64,000 bases of DNA from Parahaliea mediterranea (lineage in GTDB: Bacteria; Pseudomonadota; Gammaproteobacteria; Pseudomonadales; Halieaceae), in contig NZ_JAFKCZ010000007.1 in assembly GCF_017255185.1 (NCBI RefSeq), positions 1 through 64,000 of the forward strand. Direction: 5' to 3'. Shown here in pieces: positions 26,873 through 35,333 of this stretch (the first letter of the stretch is position 1; each line of letters opens with the position of its first letter). The notes below the pieces were generated by a model. It searched no databases and was not told the origin of the DNA. It saw only the letters and a program-made list of their open reading frames with translations. A program made the translations under genes and the position numbers.

Positions 26873-28252
26873 GTGCGGCACAGTTTTCTAGCGGAGCTCA
26901 AGCAACTGATCAGGCTGGCCAGCCCCCTGCTGGCGGCGCAGTTGCTGGGGACCGGCATGGGGGTCGTGGACACCCTGATGTCGGGCCGCTACAACGCCAA
27001 CGACCTGGCGGCGGTCGCGGTGGGCAGCAGCATCTGGCTGCCCCTGTACCTGCTGATATCCGGGCTGCTGATCGCCACCACCTCGATGGTGGCGCGCTAT
27101 AACGGCAGCGGCGACTACGGCGCGCTGGTGACCACGGCCCAGCAAAGTGTCTGGCTGGCGCTGGCCGCGGCCATTCCCTGCATCCTCCTGCTGCTGAACG
27201 TGGGCACGCTACTGGACTGGCTGGCGGTGGACCCGGCCTTTGCCGGTATTGCCGGGGACTATTTGGCGGCGATCGCCCTGGGGCTGCCGGGGGCGGCGAT
27301 ATTCAATAGCCTGCGGGCCTTTACCGAGGGTATGGGTCGCACCATGCCGTACATGATCAGCAGCGCGGCCGCGTTCGTGCTGAACATCCCGTTGAACTAC
27401 GGCCTGATCTACGGCAACTGGGGCCTGCCGGAACTGGGCGGCGCGGGCTGCGGCTGGGCCACGGCCCTCTGCCTCTGGGTGCAGACAGCGCTGCTGTTCT
27501 GGTTTACATCGCGCCCGGCGGACTACGACGGCGTGCGCCTGTTTCACCAGTGGCGGCGCCCGCACTGGCCGACCATCCGCCGGGTGGCGCGGCTCGGCCT
27601 GCCGATCGCGCTGGCGGTGTTTGCCGAAGTCTCCATTTTCTCGGCCATCGCGCTGTTACTGGCGCCGCTGGGCGCCCTGGTGGTGGCCAGCCACCAGATC
27701 GCCCTGAGCGTGTCACACCTGATCTTTATGTGCCCGCTGAGCCTGTCGCAGGCCATTACCATCCGCGTGGGCTATATTCTCGGCCGCGGCGACCAGGCGC
27801 ACGCCAATTTCATTGCCCGCACCGGGGTGATCGGCGCCGGCCTGCTGGCGATCTCGACCATGTCCCTGATCCTGGCCTTTCGCCATACGATCGTCGGCTG
27901 GTACACGCCCGACATCGAGGTACAGGCGGCCGCCGCCGCGCTGTTTGTATGGATGGCGATCTACCAGTTCCCCGACCAGATCCAGGTCGCTTCCAACGCC
28001 TGCTTGCGGGCCTATCAGGACAGCCGCATTCCGCTGCTGCTGATCCTGTTCTCCTACTGGGGCGTTGCCATTCCACTGGGATTCCTGCTGGCGCGCACCG
28101 ACTGGCTGGGGCAGGCGATGGCCGCCAAGGGCTTTTGGATCGGACTGGTGGCGGGCCTGACGCTGACCGCGGTAATGTTGAGCGGCCGCCTGCTGCGCAT
28201 CGCCCGACGCCCGCTGGCGGACGGGACCGCGCCGGAACGCATCGCCACCTGA
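26873..28252 (+). CDS. MATE family efflux transporter (NorM-like)
   Basis: A 459-residue membrane protein with about 12 helices in two related halves. The first half starts LIRLASPLLAAQLLGTGMGVVDTLMSG, the usual NorM/YdhE opening; the second half starts RVARLGLPIALAVFAEVSIF (about residue 240). The GTG at 26873 is preceded by AGGTCCAGGCAATC; the first ATG lies inside helix 1 and would truncate it. Members export cationic drugs and metabolites with Na+ or H+. It is followed by the GNAT gene after 72 bp. Confidence 0.88.
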   Translation: MRHSFLAELKQLIRLASPLLAAQLLGTGMGVVDTLMSGRYNANDLAAVAVGSSIWLPLYLLISGLLIATTSMVARYNGSGDYGALVTTAQQSVWLALAAAIPCILLLLNVGTLLDWLAVDPAFAGIAGDYLAAIALGLPGAAIFNSLRAFTEGMGRTMPYMISSAAAFVLNIPLNYGLIYGNWGLPELGGAGCGWATALCLWVQTALLFWFTSRPADYDGVRLFHQWRRPHWPTIRRVARLGLPIALAVFAEVSIFSAIALLLAPLGALVVASHQIALSVSHLIFMCPLSLSQAITIRVGYILGRGDQAHANFIARTGVIGAGLLAISTMSLILAFRHTIVGWYTPDIEVQAAAAALFVWMAIYQFPDQIQVASNACLRAYQDSRIPLLLILFSYWGVAIPLGFLLARTDWLGQAMAAKGFWIGLVAGLTLTAVMLSGRLLRIARRPLADGTAPERIAT

Positions 28253-28324
28253 CACCGCGCGCCGATGCCGGCGCGCAGCCGTCGCGACTGGTGTATGCTG
28301 CGCCGGGACAAAGGAGCCTCCCCC

Positions 28325-28837
28325 ATGCCAGAACTGCTGACCGCGCGACTGCGGATCAATCACCTGGGCGCCGATGACGCGCCGTTCATGCTCGCCATGC
28401 TCAACGATCCGGACTTTATCGCCAATGTGGCCGATCGCGGGGTGCGCACCGAGGAGCAGGCCCGACGCTATATCGAGGACGGGCCGGTGGCCAGCTACCG
28501 GCAACACGGCTTCGGCATGTACGCCGTGCGCCTGCGCGACAGCGGTGAAACCGTCGGCTTGTGCGGGCTGGTAAAGCGCCCCGAATTGACCGACGTGGAT
28601 ATCGGCTACGGCTTCCTGCCCGCGGGCCGCGGCCAGGGGCTGGCGCTGGAAGCCGCCCGCCGCGTGTGGGAACATGCGACCGGGGAGCTGGGATTGAAGC
28701 GGTTGGTGGCCATCATTGCACCGCACAACGCGCCCTCTATCCGCCTGATCGAGCAGCTCGGCCTGCGGTACGAGACCACCATCCGGCTGGCGCCGGACGG
28801 TGAGCCCGTCAAGGTGTACGGCTGGACTGCGGTGTAG
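28325..28837 (+). CDS. GNAT family N-acetyltransferase (RimJ/RimL-like)
   Basis: A 170-residue acetyltransferase of the Acetyltransf_3 (RimJ/RimL) type. LLTARLRINHLGADDA is the usual N-terminal start, DVDIGYGFLPAGRGQGLALEA (about 96-116, two halves) includes the acetyl-CoA pyrophosphate loop GRGQGLA, and NAPSIRLIEQLGLR is the C-terminal motif. ATG 28325 is preceded by AAAGGAG. The stop codon TAG lies within the first REP unit (TGTAGGG), so the array directly abuts the coding region. The acceptor is unknown. Confidence 0.9.
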   Translation: MPELLTARLRINHLGADDAPFMLAMLNDPDFIANVADRGVRTEEQARRYIEDGPVASYRQHGFGMYAVRLRDSGETVGLCGLVKRPELTDVDIGYGFLPAGRGQGLALEAARRVWEHATGELGLKRLVAIIAPHNAPSIRLIEQLGLRYETTIRLAPDGEPVKVYGWTAV

Positions 28838-29216
28838 GGCGGGATTTATCCGGTCGTGCCGGCCGTTGGTCGAATGAATTCGATCCTACAGGGGCGGGAG
28901 TGATGCCCGCGGTGTAGGGCCGGATTTATCCGGCCGTGCCGGCCGTTGGTCGAATGAATTCGACCCTACAGGGGCGGGAGTGATGCCCGCGGTGTAGGGC
29001 CGGATTTATCCGGCCGTGCCGGCCGTTGGTCGAATGAATTCGACCCTACAGGGGCGGGAGTGATGCCCGCGGTGTAGGGCCGGATTTATCCGGCCGTGCC
29101 GGCCGTTGGTCGAATGAATTCGACCCTACAGGGGCGGGAGTGATGCCCGCGGTGTAGGGCCGGATACATCCGGCCGTGCCGGCCGTTGGTCGAATGAATT
29201 CGACCCTACAGGGGCG
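28833..29216. repeat. REP-like tandem array, five units of 80 bp
   Basis: Units start at 28833, 28913, 28993, 29073 and 29153 with TGTAGGG. Each holds CCGGATTTATCCGG, a GC-rich centre (CCGTGCCGGCCG) and GTCGAATGAATTCGAC, and closes with CCCTACA. The spacer GGGGCGGGAGTGATGCCCGCGG follows. Units two to four are essentially identical, unit one has two changes and unit five has TACATC in place of TTTATC. It is the inverse orientation of the family at 17186-17700. It lies between convergent genes and may act as a bidirectional transcript end. Confidence 0.95.
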
Positions 29217-29220
29217 GCGC

Positions 29221-31341
29221 TCAGAAGCGGTAGCGCACGCCGGCCTCCACGCTGCGCCCGGCCTCTGGCGCCACATCGCGCAGGAAGGAGGTGCTGAGGC
29301 GGATCTCCTCGTCGCTGAGGTTGTTGAGGGCCAGGAACAGGGTGAGTTCGTTCTCGCCCATGTCCAGATTATAGTCCACCCCGGCATCCCAGCGGGTGTA
29401 GCCGTCGGTGGACTCCTCGTTGGCGCCCGGCTTGTCCTGGTCGGCGGCGTCGATCACCCGACCCCAGACTTCGAGGCGCTCGCCGACCCAGCTCAGGCGG
29501 CTGCCCACGCGGGTCGGCGGCAGGCGCGGCACGTCGTCGCCATTGTCCAGCTCGCCGTCGATGGCGTCGCCAAACAGGCGCAGCAGCACCGCGCCGCCGG
29601 CCACGCTGGCCACCGTGAATTGGGAATCCACCTCGACACCGCGGAACGTGGCGTCGCCCTGGATATAGGCATGCACCGGCGTTTCGTCCACCTCGATGCC
29701 GGTGTTCTCCAAATCGATGTAGTCGCTGAAGTCATTGTAGTAGGCGGTGACCTCCACGTAGTGGCTGCCGTTGTCCCAGCGCACGGAGAGGTCCGCGTTG
29801 TTGGATACCTCGGTGTCGAGATCCGGGTTGCCCAGCTCAATGGCATTGGTGGCGGCGTGGACCACCCAATCCGCCGGCCCGCTGTTCTCGACATTGGAGA
29901 ACAGCTCTTCGATGGAGGGCGCCCGCTCGGCGCGCGACAGGGCGAGCCCCAGCTGCCAGTTGTCGGCGACATCCCAAAGGGCCGAGGCCGATACGCTGAA
30001 GGCGTTGAAGTCCTGGCTATCCGCAAAAGAGGTATCCGGGTCGCGCTCGTCGCGGTCGTAGCGCAGGCCGCCCTCGAAGGTCCACGCGTCGACGTGGTAG
30101 TCCTCGAGCAGGAACAGGCCGAAGTCGCGGCTGTCGGTCAGGGGAATGAAGGCCTCCTCCCCCACCGCGCTGAACTCGCGGTCCCGGGCCTGCAGCCCGA
30201 TCACGCCGTGCATCCCGGCGATGGGTTCGTGCACCAGTTCCAGGCGCCCCTCCCAGGTATCACTGGCGTAGCGCGTGCCCACCTCGCCACCGGGTTCCAC
30301 TTCCTTGTGCTCGTAGTCGGTGTAGGTCAGGAAGGCGCGGGCCACCTCGAAGGCCGGGATCGGGTCGTGCAGGTGCATCGCCAGGTCGTAGCGGGTTTGC
30401 TCCAGGTCGATGCGCACGCCGCCGTCCTCGTGGCCGTGATCCTCGTCCTCGTGCTCTTCCTCGTGGTGGTCCTCGCCCTCGTGCTCGTCCTCGTCGTGAT
30501 GGTGCTCGTGGGCGCCGGCGGGAATGCCGTACTCGTTCTCGAGGCGATTGACCGCGAAGCCCACAAAGCCCTCGTCAAAGTGGTAGCTGGCGCCGACCGT
30601 GGCGCTGCGGGTGCGGCCATCGGTATTGGCGATGTAGCCGTCGCTGCCCTCTTCCTCGTGATCGTGCTCTTCGTGTTCCTCGTCGTGCTCTTCCTCGTGA
30701 TGCTCGTCATCGTGCTCACGGGCCGCTTCGCCGGGGATCTCCAGGTTGTTCCAGTCGCGGTAGAGGCCGTCGATATGAAAAGCGAAGTTGCCGCTGCCGC
30801 CCTCCAGGCGACCCACCAGGGTGTCCATGTCGCTCGCGGCGTCGTGCCGGTACTCGGCGCCGCCATCGAGACCCTCCTGACGGGTGGTGGGAATGCGGTT
30901 GTCGACCACGTTCACCACCCCGCCAATGGCGCCGCCACCGTAGAGCAGCGTCGACGGCCCGCGCAGGATCTCGATGCTGTCGGCGAGCATCGCCTCGACC
31001 GATACCGCGTGGTCGGCGGAAATGTTGGACGCGTCGGCACTGGAGGTGCCGTTCTGCAGCACCGTGACCCGGGGACCCTGCTGGCCGCGGATCACCGGCT
31101 GGCCGACACCGGGGCCGAAGGAGGCATTGGCCAGCCCCGGGGCGTTATTCAGGGTGTCGCCGAGGGTGGAGGCGGCGGCCCGACTCAGGGCGTCGCCCGT
31201 CAGTACGGTAACCGGCAGCGCGGTCTCGGCGGTTTGCTTGTGCAACGGCACCGAGACCAGCACGTGTTCCATGGGCAGCTGTTCGGCAACAGCCGCGTTC
31301 GCGCCGGCAACGGCCAGCGCGAGGGGCATCATACGTTTCAT
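29221..31341 (-). CDS. TonB-dependent outer-membrane receptor with histidine-rich loops (probable zinc receptor, ZnuD-like)
   Basis: A 706-residue receptor with a signal peptide (about 1-19), a plug domain (about 35-150; VTVLQNGTSSADASN, EILRGPSTLLYGGGAIGGVVN) and a 22-strand-type barrel ending in YRF. Two extracellular-loop regions at about 210-235 and 275-310 are runs of His, Asp and Glu. Such loops are known from ZnuD-type zinc receptors and other metal receptors. Zinc uptake is therefore inferred; copper or nickel is possible. ATG 31341. The upstream gene encodes a small membrane protein with a His motif. The stop sits 4 bp beyond the REP array. Confidence 0.88.
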   Translation of the reverse strand: MKRMMPLALAVAGANAAVAEQLPMEHVLVSVPLHKQTAETALPVTVLTGDALSRAAASTLGDTLNNAPGLANASFGPGVGQPVIRGQQGPRVTVLQNGTSSADASNISADHAVSVEAMLADSIEILRGPSTLLYGGGAIGGVVNVVDNRIPTTRQEGLDGGAEYRHDAASDMDTLVGRLEGGSGNFAFHIDGLYRDWNNLEIPGEAAREHDDEHHEEEHDEEHEEHDHEEEGSDGYIANTDGRTRSATVGASYHFDEGFVGFAVNRLENEYGIPAGAHEHHHDEDEHEGEDHHEEEHEDEDHGHEDGGVRIDLEQTRYDLAMHLHDPIPAFEVARAFLTYTDYEHKEVEPGGEVGTRYASDTWEGRLELVHEPIAGMHGVIGLQARDREFSAVGEEAFIPLTDSRDFGLFLLEDYHVDAWTFEGGLRYDRDERDPDTSFADSQDFNAFSVSASALWDVADNWQLGLALSRAERAPSIEELFSNVENSGPADWVVHAATNAIELGNPDLDTEVSNNADLSVRWDNGSHYVEVTAYYNDFSDYIDLENTGIEVDETPVHAYIQGDATFRGVEVDSQFTVASVAGGAVLLRLFGDAIDGELDNGDDVPRLPPTRVGSRLSWVGERLEVWGRVIDAADQDKPGANEESTDGYTRWDAGVDYNLDMGENELTLFLALNNLSDEEIRLSTSFLRDVAPEAGRSVEAGVRYRF

Positions 31342-31372
31342 TGTTTGCTCCTGTCAGTGAAAGGGGGACGGA

Positions 31373-31672
31373 TCAGGAGCGGGCGGGTGGTCCCCGTGTC
31401 TGGCGCGGCTGGAAGAGCGGGGACAGCGGCACGGCGCGGTAGGCCGATGGCGCCGCCTGGCTCGCCAGCAACAGGGCAAGGGCAAGGGCCGCCGCCACCA
31501 TGGGCAGCAGCGCGGGGGATTTGTACAGCAGGCACTCGGTGCCACTGTCGGCCAGGCCGTGCAGGTGGCCGGCCTCCAGCACGGGGATACCCACCGCGCA
31601 CAGCAGCGCCGCCAGCGCCAGAATCCTGGCGAGGCGCGAAGTGCCGTGCTTGAACGAAAAGGTGGACCGCAT
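31373..31672 (-). CDS. Small membrane protein with HxH and Cys, next to the zinc-type receptor
   Basis: A 99-residue protein with two hydrophobic segments (about 15-32 and 57-70). Between them lies GHLHGLADSGTECLLY, with two His and one Cys. Small proteins of this build (DUF2946-like) often precede metal-related TonB receptors. I do not recognise the family with certainty. It is 31 bp upstream of the receptor on the same strand, so they are probably co-transcribed. ATG 31672 has only a weak ribosome-binding site. Confidence 0.65.
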   Translation of the reverse strand: MRSTFSFKHGTSRLARILALAALLCAVGIPVLEAGHLHGLADSGTECLLYKSPALLPMVAAALALALLLASQAAPSAYRAVPLSPLFQPRQTRGPPARS

Positions 31673-31710
31673 GGAGGCTGCAGATGACCGGCTGCTTACA
31701 AAACAGGCGG

Positions 31711-31716
31711 ATTATA
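31711..31716 (-). promoter_or_regulatory. Candidate -10 element upstream of the receptor operon
   Basis: A perfect TATAAT on the minus strand at 31716-31711, about 39 bases before the ATG at 31672. No good -35 lies 16-18 bases upstream, which suits an activator-dependent or weak promoter. No convincing Zur-box palindrome was found around it. Confidence 0.4.
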
Positions 31717-31788
31717 CGGCGTCAATCCCGCGGCCGCCAGCGCGTGACCGGCGCTGGCGGCGGCCCCACGGCGCGGGACTGCCCGGCC

Positions 31789-32628
31789 CTATTGCCCGGC
31801 GCCGCCCCGAAAGCTGGCGACCACGGCATCGCCGGACAGCAGGGTCAGCCGGTCACCCGCGATGCGGAAGCCGTCGACGGCCCCCAGGGCGTCGAGGTAG
31901 GCGCGCTCCAGCTCGCCGCCCTCGGCGCAGGCCATCAAGGTGCCGGCCAGCGGCCCGAGGCTGAGTTGGCCGCCGCTGGAAGACGCATCGTCGCGGCGGT
32001 AGGGCCCCCCGTACTGATTGCAGCCCGAAAAACCCGCGGCCCGCTGGCTATCGGCCTCCAGCAGCAGGTCCGGGACGCGGCCGCCGGCGCCGGTGACCGC
32101 GGCCACCCCCTCCAGGGCGTTGAGGGTCCATTGCGTGCCTTCCAGCGGGAGCGCCGCCTGTTCGTGCGTCGACTCCTCCACCGCCTGCACCCGCCGCACC
32201 ATGATCTCGATGGGCCCGCCGGCGAAGGGATCGATGTAGTCGGTGCTGGTGAACATCAGCCTGTCATCGAGCGTAATGGTGGCACGCAGGGCGTAGCGGT
32301 GGCGTGGATCAATGTCCCGCGGACTGTAATCGATACTGAAATCGTAGGGCGGGCCCGCCGAGGCCGGCATCATGACCGTGGCCAGGGTGGAAGCGGGGGC
32401 GTCCGCGCGGGAGATATCCTGGAACTCAACCGTCACTTCCGCAGCCGGGGGCAGGATCATCCGCTCCCGGTACATCACCTGGCCAGTGATCGCTTTCACG
32501 GCGTCAGCCGGCTCCGCCGCGCTGTTGTCGCCACCCTCGCAGGCCGCCAGGCCCGCAAGCGCCAGTAACAGCAGCACGGCCCGCCGGCCGGCCGCTATCC
32601 CTGAATGGAGTATTGAACGGATCGTCAT
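31789..32628 (-). CDS. Lipoprotein with YbaY and META (HslJ-like) domains
   Basis: A 279-residue lipoprotein. A basic n-region and a lipobox LAAC with Cys at about residue 30 target it to the envelope. Residues about 45-140 match the YbaY family (GQVMYRERMILPPAAEVTVEF, here ending at 20 residues, and later STDYIDP). Residues about 160-275 form a META/HslJ domain (GTQWTLNAL, FSGCNQYGGPY, GTLMACAEG). Both domains are common in Gram-negative envelope lipoproteins of unclear role; HslJ is linked to heat and novobiocin tolerance in E. coli. No operon partner is obvious. Confidence 0.85.
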   Translation of the reverse strand: MTIRSILHSGIAAGRRAVLLLLALAGLAACEGGDNSAAEPADAVKAITGQVMYRERMILPPAAEVTVEFQDISRADAPASTLATVMMPASAGPPYDFSIDYSPRDIDPRHRYALRATITLDDRLMFTSTDYIDPFAGGPIEIMVRRVQAVEESTHEQAALPLEGTQWTLNALEGVAAVTGAGGRVPDLLLEADSQRAAGFSGCNQYGGPYRRDDASSSGGQLSLGPLAGTLMACAEGGELERAYLDALGAVDGFRIAGDRLTLLSGDAVVASFRGGAGQ

Positions 32629-32694
32629 GAGTCCTCACTTGGTTGGCGCTTGCCATCCCTAACAGGCGAATAAATGGGTTCAATGGACCACCGC

Positions 32695-33093
32695 CTAGGC
32701 GGAAAGTTGCTCGAGCATGGCGCGCATTTTCGCATGCATCAGCTCAATCGCTTTCAGCGGCCGGATCATGACCTTGAACTCCTGGATCAGCCCCTCTTCA
32801 TCAACGGTGATGATATCCACCCCGTTGATCACTATGCCGTCCACTTCGCACTGGAACTCCAGCACCGCGTGGGGCGCCTGCACCACTTCCCTAGTGTAGG
32901 CGAAACTCTCGTTGAACACCTGCATCGCGCCGGCGAGGTACAGCGCGGTGAGATCGCGCCCGCGCTGGGGGGTATGCACCACCGGGGAGAGAAACACGCA
33001 GTCCTCGGCGAGCACGCCAGCCAGGGCCGATGCATCTCGCCGCGCCACAATGCGGTGCCACTCCCGCAGTACCGGCATACTTTCCACTGACAT
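32695..33093 (-). CDS. NTF2/SnoaL-like protein
   Basis: A 132-residue protein with the cone-shaped NTF2-like fold signature: MPVLREWHRIVARRDASAL at the start, AEDCVFLSPVVHTPQRG in the middle and an EFQCEVDGIVINGVDIITVDE sheet toward the end (motifs given in part). Many are isomerases or dehydratases, but the catalytic residues are not conserved enough to name one. The start at ATG 33093 is preceded by GGAGG at a 7-base spacing; ATGs at 33099 and 33114 are worse placed. Divergent from the ELM1-like gene. Confidence 0.8.
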   Translation of the reverse strand: MSVESMPVLREWHRIVARRDASALAGVLAEDCVFLSPVVHTPQRGRDLTALYLAGAMQVFNESFAYTREVVQAPHAVLEFQCEVDGIVINGVDIITVDEEGLIQEFKVMIRPLKAIELMHAKMRAMLEQLSA

Positions 33094-33304
33094 CCGCATT
33101 CCTCCCGCGCCCATGTCACGGCCCCGCCGGTTGGCGGACCATCGCACTATTCTGCCCGCCCCGCCCCCCTTTGCAAGCGGACTGTCACCCGCCCTTTCAC
33201 GTTTACCCGGCATGCTCTGGAAAAATCCGGCGCGCAACCGGGCATTATTCCGGGCCCGGGTGAACGCATGGTGTAAAATAGCCGCAACCCGACTGGAGCA
33301 GCAT

Positions 33305-34243
33305 TTGCAGACACCCCTCACAATCTGGTGCGTCACCGATGGCAAGCCCGGCCACCGCAGCCAGATGCTGGGCCTGGTGGAAGCGATGGCGGAGCGGGCC
33401 GAGTGCCAGGTCGGCTGGCTGACGGCGGGGCGTGACACACTGGCCGAGGCCGCGGCCCTGAAGCAGCGGCCCGCCCTGATTCTGTGCACCGGCCACCGCA
33501 CCCACTGGCCGGCCATCCGCCTGAAATGGCGCTTTGGCGGCATGCTGGTGGCGCTGCTGAAACCGAGCCTGCCGCTGCGACTGTTCGACCTCTGCGTGGT
33601 GCCCGAACACGACGGCGCCAGGGTCCACCGCCGGATTCTGCGCACCTGTGGTACCCTGAACGACATTCGTCCCGCGGAGGAAAGCGCCGACCCCGGGCGC
33701 GGCCTGATCCTGATTGGGGGTCCCTCAAAGCATCACGGCTGGGATGACCGGCAGATGCTGGACCAGATCGCGCGGTTGCGCGACGCCCTGCCGGCGCTGC
33801 GCTGGACGCTGACCACCTCGCGCCGCACCCCCGCGTCCTTTGTCGACGTGGCGCGCCAGCTCGCGGACGAGCGCCTGCGGCTGGTGCCCGTGGAGGACAC
33901 GGACCGCGAGTGGCTGCGCGACCACTACGCCGGCTGCGGCGTGATCTGGGTGTCGGAAGACAGCGCCTCCATGGTCTACGAGGCCCTGACCAGCGGCGCC
34001 CGGGTGGGTATCCTGCCGGTACCGAGGCAGCGCGAGAGCCGGGTCAGCCGCGGGCTGGACGCACTGCTGCGGGATGGCTGGGTCACGGGCCTGGCGGACT
34101 TGTGCCGGACAGGCCACATGGGCCGGCAACGGCGCGGCCTGCGCGAGGCCGACCGCGTGGCGGACTACCTTTACTATTGCATACGACGACAGGATTCCAC
34201 CGTTTCCCATGAAAGTCCTCCAGGTGTTGCCTTGCCTAAATAG
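33305..34243 (+). CDS. ELM1/GtrOC1-family protein, putative glycosyltransferase
   Basis: A 312-residue protein of the mitochondrial-fission-ELM1 family (DUF1022), a GT-B-like fold found next to LPS genes in bacteria. Family motifs: VTDGKPGHRSQMLGL (about residues 8-22), ILIGGPSKHHGWD (about 137-149) and VSEDSASMVYEALTSG (about 215-230), the last resembling a nucleotide-sugar-binding site. The start is a TTG at 33305 with GGAG seven bases ahead; ATG 33213 upstream has no ribosome-binding site. It overlaps the next gene by 35 bp and begins the polysaccharide operon. Confidence 0.82.
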   Translation: MQTPLTIWCVTDGKPGHRSQMLGLVEAMAERAECQVGWLTAGRDTLAEAAALKQRPALILCTGHRTHWPAIRLKWRFGGMLVALLKPSLPLRLFDLCVVPEHDGARVHRRILRTCGTLNDIRPAEESADPGRGLILIGGPSKHHGWDDRQMLDQIARLRDALPALRWTLTTSRRTPASFVDVARQLADERLRLVPVEDTDREWLRDHYAGCGVIWVSEDSASMVYEALTSGARVGILPVPRQRESRVSRGLDALLRDGWVTGLADLCRTGHMGRQRRGLREADRVADYLYYCIRRQDSTVSHESPPGVALPK

Positions 34244-35333
34244 CGGCGGCGTGGAACGGGGCACGCTGGACTTCGCCAGGACACTGGTCGCGCAGGGGCA
34301 CGAGTCCCTGGTGATGTCCAACGGGGGTCGGCTCCAGCCGCAGCTCGAAAGCGAGGGCAGCCGCCACATCGCCTTCCCCGTCCACGCCAAGTCGCCACTT
34401 TCGCTGCTGCGGGTGCGCCGCCTGCGCCGCGAGCTGCTGCGGCTCGATGCCGACGTGATCCACGTGCGCTCGCGAGTCCCGGCGTGGATGGTGTGGCTGG
34501 CGCTCAAACCGCTGCCCGCCGCGCGGCGGCCGCTGCTGGTGTCCACCTTCCACGGCCTGTACTCGGTCAACCGCTACAGCGCCATCATGGGCCGCGGCGA
34601 CCGGGTGATCGCCATTTCCGAATGCGTGCGCGACTACATCCTGGAAAACTATCCGCGGGTCGAGCCCACGCGCATCCGGGTCATACACCGCGGCGTGGAT
34701 ACCGAACAGTTCGGCGGCCGCCCCCCCCTGGCCGAGGGCCAGTGGCTGCGCGATTTCGAACGGGACTACCCGCGGACGAAGGGCAAGGCCCTGCTGTTGA
34801 TGCCCGGCCGGCTGAGCCCCTGGAAGGGGCAGCGGGAGTTCATTCACCTGGTGGCTGACCTGCTGCGCGCCGGCTGCGAGTGCCACGGCCTGATCGCCGG
34901 CGAACCGACGCCGGGCAAGGACGACTACCTGGCCCAACTGCGTGCCCAGGCGCGCCAGCTGGGCCTGGACAACCACCTCAGCTTCCTCGGCCACCGCGCG
35001 GACATGGACCGCCTGTACCGGCACTCGACGCTGGTTTTCAACCTGTCGCAGAAACCCGAGCCCTTCGGCCGCACCGTGATCGAGGCCCTGGCCACGGGGG
35101 TGCCGGTGGTGGCCTGGGACGAGGGCGGCCCGGCCGAGTCCCTGCGCGCGGCCCTCCCCGAGGGCCTGGTGCCGCCGGGCGACCGGGCGGCCCTGGTGGC
35201 GCGCACACGGGCCCTGCTGGAACACCCCCCGGCGCACATCGAACTGCCGCCACAATTCACCCTGCGGGCCCAGGCGGAGGCCACCCTGGAGGTCTACCGG
35301 CAGGGCCTGAAAGACCTCGGGAGATCCGCCTGA
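34209..35333 (+). CDS. Glycosyltransferase family 4
   Basis: A 374-residue GT-B glycosyltransferase. The N-terminal acceptor domain has LNSGGVERGTLDFA (about residues 11-24), and the C-terminal donor domain has LLLMPGRLSPWKGQREF and the EX7E-type PEPFGRTVIEALATGVPVVA (about 285-304). It is cytoplasmic or membrane-associated and probably adds a sugar to a lipid-linked core or repeat unit. ATG 34209 lies inside the ELM1-like gene (35-bp overlap); the stop overlaps the next ATG by one base (TGATG). Confidence 0.9.
   Translation: MKVLQVLPCLNSGGVERGTLDFARTLVAQGHESLVMSNGGRLQPQLESEGSRHIAFPVHAKSPLSLLRVRRLRRELLRLDADVIHVRSRVPAWMVWLALKPLPAARRPLLVSTFHGLYSVNRYSAIMGRGDRVIAISECVRDYILENYPRVEPTRIRVIHRGVDTEQFGGRPPLAEGQWLRDFERDYPRTKGKALLLMPGRLSPWKGQREFIHLVADLLRAGCECHGLIAGEPTPGKDDYLAQLRAQARQLGLDNHLSFLGHRADMDRLYRHSTLVFNLSQKPEPFGRTVIEALATGVPVVAWDEGGPAESLRAALPEGLVPPGDRAALVARTRALLEHPPAHIELPPQFTLRAQAEATLEVYRQGLKDLGRSA

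Noticed and set aside
25474-28252. Antibiotic resistance island from adjacent MFS and MATE exporters
   Set aside because: They are on opposite strands, with no mobile-element flanks and no resistance-specific signature. They are ordinary chromosomal exporters.
29176-31653. 825-codon plus-strand frame with valine/leucine-rich runs
   Set aside because: Antisense to the TonB receptor. The Val/Leu runs are the complement of the His/Glu loops, not membrane helices.
31700-31760. Zur box upstream of the zinc-type receptor operon
   Set aside because: No palindrome close to the AT-rich Zur consensus was seen; only a -10 box could be supported.
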